Both the position numbers and the translations under genes were made by a program. From Symsagittifera roscoffensis (Eukaryota; Xenacoelomorpha; Acoela; Convolutidae), in NCBI RefSeq assembly GCF_963678635.1, contig NC_087066.1, positions 28,277,301 to 28,341,300 on the forward strand: a stretch of DNA of 64,000 bases, given 5' to 3'. Below are positions 1 through 11,400 of the stretch, one piece after another (within the stretch, counting starts at the first letter, position 1; every line of letters begins with the position of its first letter). The notes beneath the pieces are model-generated. The model did not search any database and was not told the origin of the DNA. It saw only the letters and a program-made list of their open reading frames with translations.

Positions 1-1542
1 TTAAGGAAAGCTGGTCCGCGAAGGGAGATGATTTGAGTGGAAAATGCACACCAATCTGAAACTATGGCCAAAATTGTGGATTAACTCGTTGAACAAAAAC
101 TGTGTTTCTGTTGAGCATTCGGATGTTCGCATAAACTTTTTTCCGACTTTCGAAGAAAAGGGAATATTTATGCTCGGTGTGTTTTATTATTCAGTCAATT
201 TTCACCGATCGATAAAAAAATTTTCGACAAAAATTTTCTATACCCCATTGAAGATATCGACTTCCTGATTTCAAATGTTAAAAAAATATTTCACCTCGGA
301 TTATTATTTGTAAAGTTCTGGTGGCTTGCGTGGCGAATTATTCCGCTTAACAAGGTCATTCCAAATTGAATTGAGGCTAACTATTTGGTCGTATTAATTT
401 CCAACGAATTGAAATTTTACACTTTGATAGTGTCCAAAATGTACAGGTTTTCAATATATTCTTTTCCCAAAAACTATTCGATATGAATTAAGGGAAGTCG
501 GAACATTCAGGGCTTTGCCCTGATATACGAGCAGTCTTGTCTTATATTTAAATTTAATGACGAAACATGTCTTAAAACCAGCTCGAAACAATTTTTTGTT
601 CCGACTTTCGTGGAAAGTGACCCAATAATTTTGCTCGGGGTAGTTTTTTGTCTCCAGTTAATTTTCGATTTTTTAAATAACCATTTTAAACGGAAATTTT
701 AATAATAATTCGGAAGGCATTGTTGTTCTGAGCTCAATTTTAAAAAGATGTTTACATGTGATACATCTTTCGTATAAGTACGCGGAAATTTATGGGGAAA
801 CTGGCCAATTTGGGACAATTAAAGTGCGATTTATTTCTTGATATTGACGCGTAATCGGAGATTTAATTCGTCTCAGACGTTGCTCCAAAATGAATTGAGG
901 CGTGCTAATAGTTTTTGACCAATAAAATTGTCAAGTTTACCAATTTGCCAACAATTTAGCATTAGCTATGGCTGGCGCTGTAATTTGAAGGTCATTCGAT
1001 CAGAGGGTAAAGATTAAATTGCTAACATTGACATAAAGATATGACATGTGTTCTTTAGAAATAGAATCTGGAATAATCTTGAAGCCGTTTTGTGTTTAAT
1101 AGGAAAAATTATCTACATCTTGTGTTTGCGTTCAAAGAAGACATTGAAGAACTTTGATGGTTCTTGATCACAAAAATCTACTTGAATAGCAAAGTAACAA
1201 AGTAAAATAGCTTGAAAACGGACCTAAAGTCGCCCAAGATATTTGCTCTTAGTGAGAGAAAGGTCGAACAACAATCAAAGATACCGTAAAGAATGACATT
1301 AATATAATAAAACAAACTGTTTTTGACAATCTCCGTGCAAGAACATCATGTCTGCAAAACTCAGTGTTCTTTTTTATTCCAAAATCATTTTCATTACTCC
1401 TCAAACTCGTTGTTCCGTCCAATCAATTTCGAGAAATTACGTATCTATTTTCGTTATGTGAGATTTAATCAGTTGAGACGAATGAATAGAAAGACTCAAA
1501 CTCATTTTCATCAACAAAACTAGTAAAATATACCAGCTCAAA
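1..1542. other. 5' flank of channel gene 1, no gene seen
   Basis: I see no convincing coding exon here. The last ~550 bases (about 985-1540) align with the 5' flank of channel gene 2 (about 33660-34224), with shared runs such as GACATA.AGATA, TTCTTTAGAA and AATAATCTTGAA. The tandem gene duplication therefore included upstream, possibly promoter, DNA. Directly before both start codons is a conserved TACCAGCT (1531-1538 and 34213-34220), which could be 5' UTR or an acceptor-like AG. No TATA box can be assigned with confidence. Confidence 0.5.
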
Positions 1543-4500
1543 ATGCTTATTGAGAGCATCACAAAATGTATGATCGTTATTACGGTTTTTTTTGTCGAAG
1601 TTGCAAAATGCAATTCAAAATCTGATGAGACGAGTAAGGAGCTAAGGAATCTGATGTCGAACTACGACAGGAGATTCAGGCCCTCTTTCGGTGGAGAACC
1701 GGTGGTCGTTAATGCTTCAATACATTTCAACAGCCTTGAAATGGTCGATAAACCGATGAAACTTGAAGCACACATCACTTTGAGACTGCAATGGACTGAC
1801 GAGAGATTGAAAGTTTCGAGTGACATAGGTCAAATCGAACTCACAACTAGAGGTTTTGCTGGCGAAATTTGGACTCCAGGTGATGTCTTAAATCATTGAA
1901 ATCAAGACGCATAAATTTATCTTTTAGCACAATCGTTTTTACATTGAAATGTTTCCCTTACTTCATTGAAATAAATACACCTAAAACATATCAGTTAGCA
2001 CAATTGTTCTTTTAGAAATATAAAACATTGATGCAAAAATCATCAAAAGGTTTTGGAAGGTTTCTTAGAAAAACATACATCTTTCAGCTCAATAATGGAT
2101 TGTTAAAACCGAATTTTCAAAAATTGGAACTAAATTAAAAGCGGCTCAACCCATTTTTTTCCATGAAGATCTGTACTACCCTGGAACGACATCAGTGGCA
2201 GTGAATGATGAGGTCGAGTATGTTCGGCTCAATTCTGAAGGAACGGTGATATACTCGCGAGAACTAAAATTCGGTTCCATTTGTAGTCTTCTTGATTTAC
2301 ACAACTTCCCTCTTGATACACAGGTTAGTGATATATTTTTCAAATCAAAATTCAATCAATCACTGTTACATTTTGTGCATAACATAATGGCAGTAGTTAG
2401 AAGCTTCAAATCTTGCTTTTAGAAATTTCGGTGGAAATTAGGAAGGTTTTTACCAAAACTGGTAAATTATTTTTAGTCCAACCAGTCAACAAATGAAAGA
2501 TATTTGGACTCAGGTGTGTTTTGTTCCGATTGCATGAAGCTGTTTACAATGGCAACTCTTTCGTTGTTCACGTGGTTGTTCTGCATGTAGTACTTTTTTC
2601 GATGCCATTCTTTTCATTAAGCTCCCGATAAGTGTTTTTCGCTACACAAATTTTCCACAGCTATGGAATGTTTTTGACCAAAAATTTAGTTTTAGTTAAC
2701 AAAAATCTATTAATATCATTTTTATCCATAAAACTTTGGTGCGGGTATGAAAATTTTTTTGATTTGCAACTTTTTTTCATTGAGAGTTTATTCCGGTTGG
2801 CAGTTTTTATTGAAAATTTTTTTCTATGCTCTTGTTCCTAGAAAATATACTGCATATATCTATGGATTTGATAGAAGTACAAAACTCGTAAAAATGTAAT
2901 TTAAAAAAATCTCTTTTTTAATTAACAAACTTCATAAACTGATTTCATTCTGGGCATTATCAACGAGTATCAAAATGCCCAAATGGTCTTGAGTTTGAAA
3001 GCACGCATTACACGATTGGAAATGCGCATGTTAATTCCTACGCTTTTAGGGTCAAAGTTTTACAAGATTATCCAGTTACTGTGCTGCCAATTTTCGGAAT
3101 TCGTAGAATTAACGGGTTTTCGATTGTTTTATCATCGGCGCTGTGTCAACTATAGCTTACATTTTTGCTTGGTTTTTGTTCAAAAACTGTTCTTTTTTAT
3201 TTTGATCAACAAAAAAGGAAACTAACTTTGTTTTCAACCGCGCAAAATCAAGCATAGCTTAAAAAATTACGAATTGAAAGGGATATACCATATTTAACCA
3301 ACCACAGCTCAACTGCAAAATAAAATCTTCTAGTATCTAGAAAATTGGTTTCTAGAAAAACTGGTTTCTGATGAAAAAATGTTACAACGATTTACACTTT
3401 ATATACCAGCACAACGAACAACATACGAGCTAATCAGCTTATTACGGCGAACTATTGTAGTGCCCCTGGTTAAGAAGTACTATCAATTTTTTGGCTAGTT
3501 TTCTGGGCAGGGAAATGCTGCCTCTCCATCAAGCACTGAGCACGGATCATCCTGGGCCTCAATTATCTGACCATTTGATTGAGTGGCTGAGATACGTAAG
3601 CACTTCACACCCGTTCCCCAATCACTAGTTGGCGTCGTTTGATATATCAAATAACACTTTTTTTAGCTGTTTTTCGATACGTATTTCATTATTCCCAAAC
3701 TCTTTTAGTTTTGAGAGCAACCAATGGGCACCTTTTGCATTTTGAAACAATTTACAGCAAAAATTTTGGATTTGAGTCTTTTCATTTTCATGCAGAACAC
3801 TTTAATCTACTGTCGTATTTGAAAGTAATAGTTGTAATATAAACTTGAATTAAAAAATTAATTATTTTTTGAGAGTATGATTTCATATCCTAATATCTAT
3901 AAAATTTAGTTCAGAGGAATAATAAATACGGGTGTAGTCAAGATATTGTTATCTGATAATTGTTATTGTTCCGAATTCCGAGGAATATATACGCCTGGGG
4001 TGATTTTTTTATTCAGACTGATTTTAGAAAAATTTACTGCACAAAGGCATCAATCCGAAAATCTTGTGATTGCCAAGCGAGTAAGATTGCCTCGAAGAAT
4101 CATATCTTGAAAAGCTGGCTTAGATAAATTTGCTTTTTCGAAAACCATTTTGGTCTATGAAAAAATTTGGACTATTTGTTGGTTGAAGTTTCATCGGTCG
4201 AATGGCACCAATAAAAAACTCAATTTTTTCGCTATCCAATTTCCCTTATGATTTAAATTGAAATAATTGTTTTTAGGCAAGCTATTCCAGTTTTGGAGTG
4301 CTTAATTATTTCAAATCATGAAGTAAATCGGATAGCGAAAAAAAATTAGTTTTTATATTGGAGTCATTCGATCGATGAAACTTCAACCGATGAATAATTC
4401 AAATTTTTTCATAGACCAAAATTCGGTCTTTGAAATTTCTTGAATTCTTTCAGAGTTTCATTGCTGGAATATCTTGCTTAGAAAAACTTAAGCATTTTGC

Positions 4501-6197
4501 GAATCCATCAGCTATTTTGTTGCCGTCCAAATCGCTTCATGAATTAACTTGAAATTCTTCGAAGTTTGATAGCTGAACCAGCTGGTGAATAAAAATTTTG
4601 AATAAAAAATTGTTCTTTAAAATTTAAAGTTTTCCGGGCCAATTTACGATATGGATTAACTTAAAGCAAGAACTGATTTTCTGCGAGCCATTTGAGTGTT
4701 GGAGACAAGCTTGCTAGTCTGAATAAATTGCGCAGCAAGCGGCTATTCTCTTTTAGTATTTCTTCGTACATTTTTGGCGATGCGAAATCATTTGGAAATT
4801 TTTCAGAATGTCGTAGATCCTTGATATTTGCTCATTTCAGGTTTGCTCTTTGAACTTAGAGTCCTATGGGCTCAGGACTGATGATATACAACTGAACTGG
4901 CTGGATGAGGGTTCTCTATCCCCACCAGGCGATGTCGGAACAGAATTTTTTCTGATAAATATGAGACTGAGTAGCTATGTTCTTCACTTTTCGACTGGGG
5001 AGTTTAGTGTTCTAACTGTAAGTATATGTGGCTGCAGCCAAATCTCAAATAAGAACGACAGAATCATTAAAAGCTTTTGGCGAAACAACCTCTTTCAATT
5101 TTTTTTTATAAATAACGATGCTTATCATGCTTCTTCCTCTAAAATATTTGATTGGCTAAGATAAATATAGGTTCTTCCCTTCTTCGGTTATGATAATTTT
5201 ACAGGTTTTCTTGGTTATGTTTTTTGTTAAGCAATGGCTCTTTTGCTTTTAACTGCATTCAGTTAAGTTTAATTTTTGAGTTGCACGCAGTAACTTTAAA
5301 AATATCATATGAGCCGACGTACGAATCTGCTGTCGTACGAATGAGCCGACAAAAGTTTTTGCTGAAAATAATGCCAACTTTTGCCTTGTTTCTGATGGTT
5401 ATATGAAGAAGTTTTCTAGGCTATTTTTGCAACATTAAAAAAGCAAAATACGGCGTTCTTAGGCACTTCGTGGAAAATTTGACCAAACTATTGCATTTTC
5501 GGCCGACTCGCGCTCTGTTGCCAAATAAGTATATGTTGGGAGCCGAACAAACAATTTTAAGGTCATTAAATGGTCAGCACAAAATTATAGGTTTCAGCGA
5601 AAATCAGAACATTCCAACTGATACAAGCCCAAATACTATACAATGGCTGATAGATTATTTTCTGTCAAAAACTTAAGTAACTGGTATCTCAATTTAGCTG
5701 AAGCATAATTTACTTTTTGCAAAAACGACATTTTTGGATTTCAGCTTGAATTATACGTGAGCCGGCTGCTTCTGGCCAATGCGCTACAGTTTTATTTTCC
5801 CGCTCTGCTCATAGTGACAATTTCTTGGCTTGGTTTTTGGATCGACCCACATCACGTGAGTGGACGAAGCTTGGTCGTCTTACTCTCCACTCTCGCCCTT
5901 CTTCTGTCGTTTCTGAATTTTCAGATGAGCCTCAAAAACATCAATCACGTCACAATGTGTCACATGTTCTATCTTCTAAGCTTCTTCTATATAGCACTGG
6001 TCGTTCTGGAATACATTGCAGTCGTGTTGTTTACCCAGCGAGCAGCCAATCACAAGAAAAATGATGAAGATAAATTGGGAAACTCTCGGTGGTCGGAAAG
6101 AATTGACCTATTTTGCAGAATAGTGTTTCCAGTGACCTACTTTCTCCTTCTGTTTGTTCACATTTGTCATATCCAGGGTTCAACAGATGAATACTGA
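1543..6197 (+). CDS. Cys-loop ligand-gated ion channel, gene 1 (four exons)
   Basis: Pentameric ligand-gated channel subunit of the plasma membrane. Inferred exons: 1543-1879, 2169-2323, 4841-5017 and 5745-6197, giving 373 residues with GT-AG introns and consistent phases (1, 0, 0). A hydrophobic leader occupies residues ~8-20. The extracellular domain has YDRRFRP, GGEPVVVNA and a WTDERL stretch, as in the GABA/glycine/glutamate-gated anion channel branch. The Cys-loop spans the exon 2/3 junction, the second Cys being encoded by the first bases of exon 3. M1 is about 237-256, M2 about 264-283, M3 about 294-321 and M4 about 347-368; the M3-M4 loop is only ~25-30 residues, so the protein is short for the family. 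Oddities: the Cys-loop has 14 rather than 13 residues, and the pre-M2 motif is SGR rather than PAR. The ligand cannot be told. A conserved duplicate lies at 34225-56885. The family call is firm; exon ends are from splice motifs and comparison with the paralogue. Confidence 0.88.
2324..4840 (+). other. Intron 2 of channel gene 1
   Basis: 2.5-kb AT-rich intron between Cys-loop exon 2 and exon 3. Several stretches align with intron 2 of gene 2: about 3200-3470 with 35230-35520, and 3480-3570 with 35545-35605, then with 53864 onward. This gene is therefore the uninterrupted reference for placing the retroelement insertion in gene 2. It carries its own inverted repeat at 4148-4421. Confidence 0.7.
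4148..4421. repeat. Inverted repeat (foldback, ~130-bp arms)
   Basis: The left arm begins TTTTGGTCTATGAAAAAATT at 4148. Its reverse complement ends the right arm at 4421. Arms also match through GAAGTTTCATCGGTCGAATG against CATTCGATCGATGAAACTTC and through the TTTTTTCGCTATCCAATTT segment. The centre lies near 4285. No terminal target duplication was recognised. It looks like a MITE or foldback insertion in intron 2 of channel gene 1. Confidence 0.75.
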
Positions 6198-7459
6198 TTT
6201 GATTATTTAATCAAAATTGAATAATTTAAAAATTGATAAGAGAGTTGATTATGGTCAGCAGATTATTAAATTGATTGATTCGTTGACTGGTCTTTAAACT
6301 GAAACGTTTTGCTAGAAACAAGCATGCTGATTCAGCCTCTCTTTTTCTCTTTTCTCAATAGCAAGAGACAAAGAATGAAGTTTAGTGGTTAAATTGCCAG
6401 TCTTCTGAATTTAATTTCATAAATGAAAATTTAACCAATGCATGTTTGCTTGCTATGATCTACAGGGCTAAAGCGTATACCCCCAGGTAAAAAGTATAAA
6501 TGACAGTTGTAGTGATGTGGAAAAAAGAGCAGATTTTGTTCAATCATATCGATCAAACGACTTATTTGATAGCGTCCTCAATACAAAAGAAAATCTGCTA
6601 GAAAAATCAGCATTTACTGTGAACAAACTTTGGTCTTGAAGAGAACATCTGAATCAATTTATCAAATAATCTAGTATGAAAAAGGTGTTGCTATTTCGTT
6701 GAGAGCCGTGAGCTTCCATTAATTGATTTCGATTTTAGCCATTCAAAACAAAGTCATAAATCAATAAGCCACTCAGTTTTTTGAAAACATTTTCTTCAAC
6801 CGAGAACCGCTCTTTTTTCAATTACACAAAATGAACAAAAATGTTTGCTCACGACTCGTTGTTTGCTCACGAAACTAACGTTTGAAAATAAAATTCTCTA
6901 AGCAAATTTAAAAAATGTTAAACGTTTTATTAAAACAAACAAGGAAAAAGTATAATATTTTGCAGAGACAAAAATCAAAATTGAGAGCCCATATTTTTTT
7001 TCTTCAATTCAGTATCGTTTAGCAAGAAAGCTGAGATCTGTTAGATGACAATCGGAAAAACTATTAAGATTTCGTAATAAAATTAACTCTTTTTTCAGCA
7101 AAATTATGCTGAAACTAATGGAGTGAGTTATGACCCATTTGGTTAAACTCATAGAGTAATTTCAGATAAGGTACACCGTCTGCTCGTCACGCTCATATTT
7201 TCGGCCGGATAGATTCGTGCAACTTCTTAGTCTAATACCGATCATACTCTTACTCTTAAATCTCCTAGTCTCAATAGATCTAGTGTATATTGGTTTATGC
7301 GAGTTAGTTTCCAGAAAGAGAACAACTGTACTCTAATTTTATTTCAAATTACTCTGGTGCTGAAACTACAAGTAGTTTCAGCACTTACAAATAAGTGTAA
7401 AGGTTAGAGATGGAATATGATTGGTTAGTTAGGAATATTTATATGAATAGAGAAACATA
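6198..7459. other. 3' flank of channel gene 1, no gene seen
   Basis: AT-rich non-coding DNA. The first ~120 bases, including TATTAAATTGATTGATTC, align with the 3' flank of channel gene 2 after 56886, so the duplication also covered some downstream DNA. No coding exon, tRNA or clear repeat was recognised in the remainder. Confidence 0.5.
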
Positions 7460-7499
7460 TTTATAACCAATTATAATTTCTAGTTTAGAACTGGTTCCA
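7460..7499. repeat. Left 40-bp direct repeat flanking the env-bearing element
   Basis: Begins TTTATAACCAATTATAATTT and ends CTGGTTCCA. It matches 15003-15042 in the same orientation with one mismatch; weaker similarity continues ~12 bases further left (TAGAGAA). It may be a truncated terminal repeat or an unusually long target duplication. Confidence 0.8.
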
Positions 7500-8381
7500 C
7501 CCATCCGGGGCTTAGAGAGTTTTTAGTTTCTAAATGTTTAAAGTAGTGAAGGACGGGTGATGTAGTTTCTTTGAAGTTGCAGCATTGACTTCTCGGAGAA
7601 AGGAGAAGTGTGGCTGTTCGTGTTTGACGGAGGGAGATGGTTATGTTTGTATGTCTAGATGGGTCTCGTTGATCGTGGTAGTCTTGGGTGATTGTGTCAA
7701 GACTTCTGATCGATGTAATGATGTATCGAGTCCGTTAGGTTTAGATCGAGACAACGTGCAGAGTGAAGTTTGACTTTTCCGTGTGAAGTGCCAAGTGACT
7801 AGGATCTGTATTGAGATGGCCATTGGTCTGTTTCAATGGTTTCCTTTTGCTGCGGTGTTTGAGTCCATACTTTAAATCCTTTGAGGTAGTGACTTTAGGC
7901 AGCAAATCGAATATATTTGCCATTCCGAAGCTGGAATGTGATTAGATTGTCGTCTCCTTTGCTGCTCGTCTTTACGAAATCTATACATACTGCGTTTATC
8001 AATTGCATATACAATTTCCTTTGTTAGTTTAGTTTTAGTTACGATTTGTTATTAATGGTTATCGCAAAAGCGTTCTGATATTAATGCAGTTATTTTTTAA
8101 GAGTCGCTCACCCTAGAGCAAATCTTGGCAAAAATAGAGTGTGGGTCACAAAACGTGGCTGTAGCGTGGTGGATTAGGCCGGCTATAGAGCATCAGGACG
8201 TCCCTCTGGTTGGTGAGGCCAGGAGTGGGGTATACTTTTAAGATATCTTTGTGGAGAGTCCCTTTTTGTGTTCAACCTTTTGTTTCTTTTTCCTTACCTT
8301 TTTTTCTCTTTTTTGTTTGGTTGTCTTTTTCTCAAAAATCTAATCTTTTGGTTTGGTTCTGTTTTTTGATTTTTTTGTGTT

Positions 8382-9372
8382 CTATTCGATTGTGTTAAGA
8401 CGTGAAAGTGTTCTTCAAAAGAATAATTTATCCAGTTTTAATCTGGTTTGGGTACCGTGGGGCTTTCCTTCTTAGTCATGCTATTAGTTTGTGGTTTTGT
8501 GACGTTAGTAAGCTGCGTTAGTTATTGTAGTTTACTAAATAATTCCATCCAACCGGGTTAAGGGAAAGTTTGAAACGTGTGAAAACTGGTTAGAGTTGTT
8601 ATCAGTGAAAATTGAAACTTAAAAGTCAATTTTTAAACAATTCTTCGGGGCGAGCTGTGCGATTGTGGAAAGAGTTTTATGGGCAAGTGAATGATTTAAG
8701 TCTTATAAAAGAAGCCTTTTGTGAAAAAATTAGTTCTTTTTTTAATTTATCTGCAATTTTTTATGAATTTACTGCATTGAAATTTTAATTTTACTGCTTT
8801 TGGGGAATTTAATTTATAAATTTACTGCCTGGTAAAAGGAAGCTTATTGCATTTGGGATTATTTATCAGATTATTTATTTTGTTCGTTTGTGTTAAGGCT
8901 TGAAAGTGGTCTTCAAAAGAATAGTTTATCCAGTTTTAGGCTGTTGTTAATCTGGTTTGGGTACCGTGGGTTTTTTTCTTAATCATGCTTTGAGTTGGGG
9001 TTTGTTGTGTTAGTAAGATGCGTTGGTTAGGTCAGTTTACTGTATAATTCCTGTCCAACCGGGTTAAAGGAAATTTAGAAACCTGTGAAAACTGGTTAGA
9101 GTAGTTATCAGGTAGCATTTAAACTAGAATTCATTATTTAAAACAATTTTTCAAGGTCGAGCTGTGCGATTGTGTATAGAGTAGTGGGCGAATCAAAGAT
9201 TTTAAATCATAAAGAAGCGTCTTTTAAGAAGTTAGTACTACTTTGCATTTATCTGCAATTTTATTAAATTACTACATTGAAATATCAATTTTACGGTTTT
9301 TGCGGAGTTGATTATTTAATTTACTGCTTATTATAAAATATTTTTACTGCATTTAGGAATATTTATCAAATT
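8382..9372. repeat. Diverged 500-bp tandem duplication
   Basis: 8382-8880 and 8881-9372 align end to end. Shared landmarks in the same order are TTCAAAAGAATA.TTTATCC, CTGGTTTGGGTACCGTGG, CAACCGGGTTAA, GTGAAAACTGGTTAGAGT, GAGCTGTGCGATTGTG and TTTATCTGCAATTTT. Copies are clearly diverged, so the duplication is old. They sit at the 3' end of the - strand element and could be remnants of its long terminal repeats placed side by side. Confidence 0.8.
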
Positions 9373-9682
9373 ACTCCTGTTTGGGGTTAAATTTTACTGC
9401 TTTATTTAAAACATTTTTGCAATTTGTTAATATGAAGTTTAAATTTGTAGAAGGAAGTTTTCAATTTTTCATTTGTGTTTCCTCTTGACTTAGATGGTTG
9501 TGCGATGAAAGCAAACAAAAAAAGAAAAATTTATTTTAAAAATGGTTAGTTTTTGTTCTAATTTGTTAGTATAAATTATTTAGTTCATACTTACCAAATC
9601 ATCGGTAAAAAATCTATAGAGAAAGACGTCGTGGATGATATCTGATGATGTTAGAAGTTTAGCTAGTAAGCAAGTGATGTGT

Positions 9683-9994
9683 TTAGTTTGAAGAAGTGGC
9701 CCAAAACAATTCGAGTACTTTGATAATCTTGTGCTCTTCAGTGCTTGGTGAAAATTCATGCGGTGTGTTTCGGATTAGGTTATAAAGCTTGTGATTATGT
9801 TTAATGTTATGAATGTATTCTAAGATTGGGACTTCAACGGGCTGTATATATTCGTGAGGGACGATTGGAGGACGGGATTCATCAAAAATAAAAGTTCTGG
9901 TTAGTGGGCAGAATATATAATTTTGTCGGATAGGGTTGTAGTATCTAAGGATTCCTTGCATGTTAGTATCTTTATTACAATATGTGAAGTTCAA
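9683..9994 (-). pseudogene. Unrecognised 103-residue ORF in the env-bearing element
   Basis: An open frame on the element's coding strand with a non-random composition, rich in aromatic residues, His and Pro (IVPHEYIQPVEVP region). It ends in a stop and has no recognised domain. It lies 3' of the envelope-like ORF and of another broken ORF at 10685-10344. I list it as a likely remnant of an element-encoded protein; function unknown. Confidence 0.3.
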
Positions 9995-10343
9995 GAAGAA
10001 TGGTGAAGTGTAATTGGAGTTAAAAAATTGAAATCGATGGTGTGGGTTTTGTGATGGTGTATTAGTTGTGTAATGGTGTTGTATGAATTTAAAGTAAGTG
10101 TATGTGTGTATGTGTTAACAAAAATTTGATGTGAGCAGTGTAAGTCACGTTCTTTGGTTGTTAGGAAATTGAAGGTTAATGAAAAATGGTTTGATTTACT
10201 GAAATAAGAGCCGTAAGTTTTTGTGTCGCGAAGTGATGTAGATATAATGTGATATTATTTTTTATTCATGCAGATGATAGTAAACACATATAGTTATTTG
10301 ATGAAAAATTTTTGCAGTTAAATGGGGGTCAGCGTTAGTATCG

Positions 10344-10685
10344 TCATCTAAAAATTATCTTCATTAATCGTGCAGGGACGTGATCATAATGGTTAATAGA
10401 AAACCAGTTAGCCTTTTGTGCAGTGAATCTAGTTAGTGTTTGGTTCAATCCGATGGTTGTGAATTGTTTTTCGTGAAGTGCTGTGATTAGGTGATATAAT
10501 CTAGTTTGACATAATTCATTGTCGTCTGGAATATTATATAGTGGAAGTGATAGTGGGTTATTGAAATAAAAATGTGTGGTCCATGACAGTGTGGGGAACA
10601 AGGCATTTTCGTTGACGTAATTCGATTGATCGTTGTTAGGAATTGAGTGATAGTCAGCGTAAAGTGGAAAGAATGGCAAACACAC
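10344..10685 (-). pseudogene. Unrecognised 113-residue ORF in the env-bearing element
   Basis: An open frame with biased, protein-like composition (CLPFFPL near the start, then a Tyr/Asn-rich middle). It shares a weak ..LPFFPL / ..LTFFPL start pattern with the ORF at 14431-14129, suggesting duplicated element DNA, but the resemblance is too short to be sure. No known domain recognised. Confidence 0.3.
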
Positions 10686-11002
10686 TTGGAGAAATTCTTT
10701 TGTGATTGTTTGAAGCGGATGATCCGTAAATGTTTGGGCTGGTCGTGGATTAGAAGGGAATGGGTATTGGGGAGTTTTCGTTTAAGTACTCGGGGGGCTC
10801 GAGTTTCTCCAGTAGTGGATGAGGGGTTGGAGGATTATGAGGATGTCATGGTTTGTGAGAGGTGATGAATAGTTAGTGTGTTAGGTTGTTGTAGCTGTTG
10901 TTGAAGGGTTATGAAGATATCTAGTTCGTTTCGAGCTCAGTATCAACGGGGCTCGAGTGGTCAAGTGGGTCGCTGGTCATTGGGGAGTAGATTGGTGTTG
11001 CA

Positions 11003-11364
11003 TCAGTGTAGGAAAAAGGGCTGAAGAAGGCTCATCGGGAACTTGGGTATGTAGTGGTTGAAAGGGGGGCTGGGAAAATGTGAATGGGCAAGGCTCGGAG
11101 TCTGCAATTTCATCTGGGGTTTCAAAATCAGAGTTATTAAATTGTGAAAGTGTGTGAAAAACAGTGTTTGTGGAAGTGTCGTCTGAATAATCCATGCTTG
11201 GTGACTTTTAGTATATGATGGTTCAGTGAAGGGAGTGAAATCAAAAAGTGGTAGAATTTGAGAGTGACGTTGGAGGTTGGATGGGTAATGAAAGGGAACG
11301 GTCGAAAGATCCAATCTGGCGGCTCATCATAGGCTAAAAAGGTGGTTGTTTTGAGAATGGACAT
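11003..11364 (-). pseudogene. Overlapping Ser/Pro/His-rich frames 3' of the envelope-like ORF
   Basis: Two or three overlapping frames stay open across this segment, all on the element's coding strand, and are rich in Ser, Pro, Phe and His. This is typical of a low-complexity protein whose frame has shifted. No domain recognised. It begins just after the envelope-like stop at 11401. Confidence 0.25.
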
Positions 11365-11400
11365 TATTGGTATGTGACTGTTCTATAATTTTTCATACAA

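Noticed and set aside
5825-6064. + strand frame overlapping channel exon 4, present in both paralogues
   Set aside because: It is the alternative frame of the conserved M1-M3 coding region and has no start or splice context.
8155-8235. Possible tRNA or SINE (GCGTGGTGGATTAGG then GGTTGGTGAGGCC)
   Set aside because: Box-like words are present but no cloverleaf can be folded and no second copy was seen.
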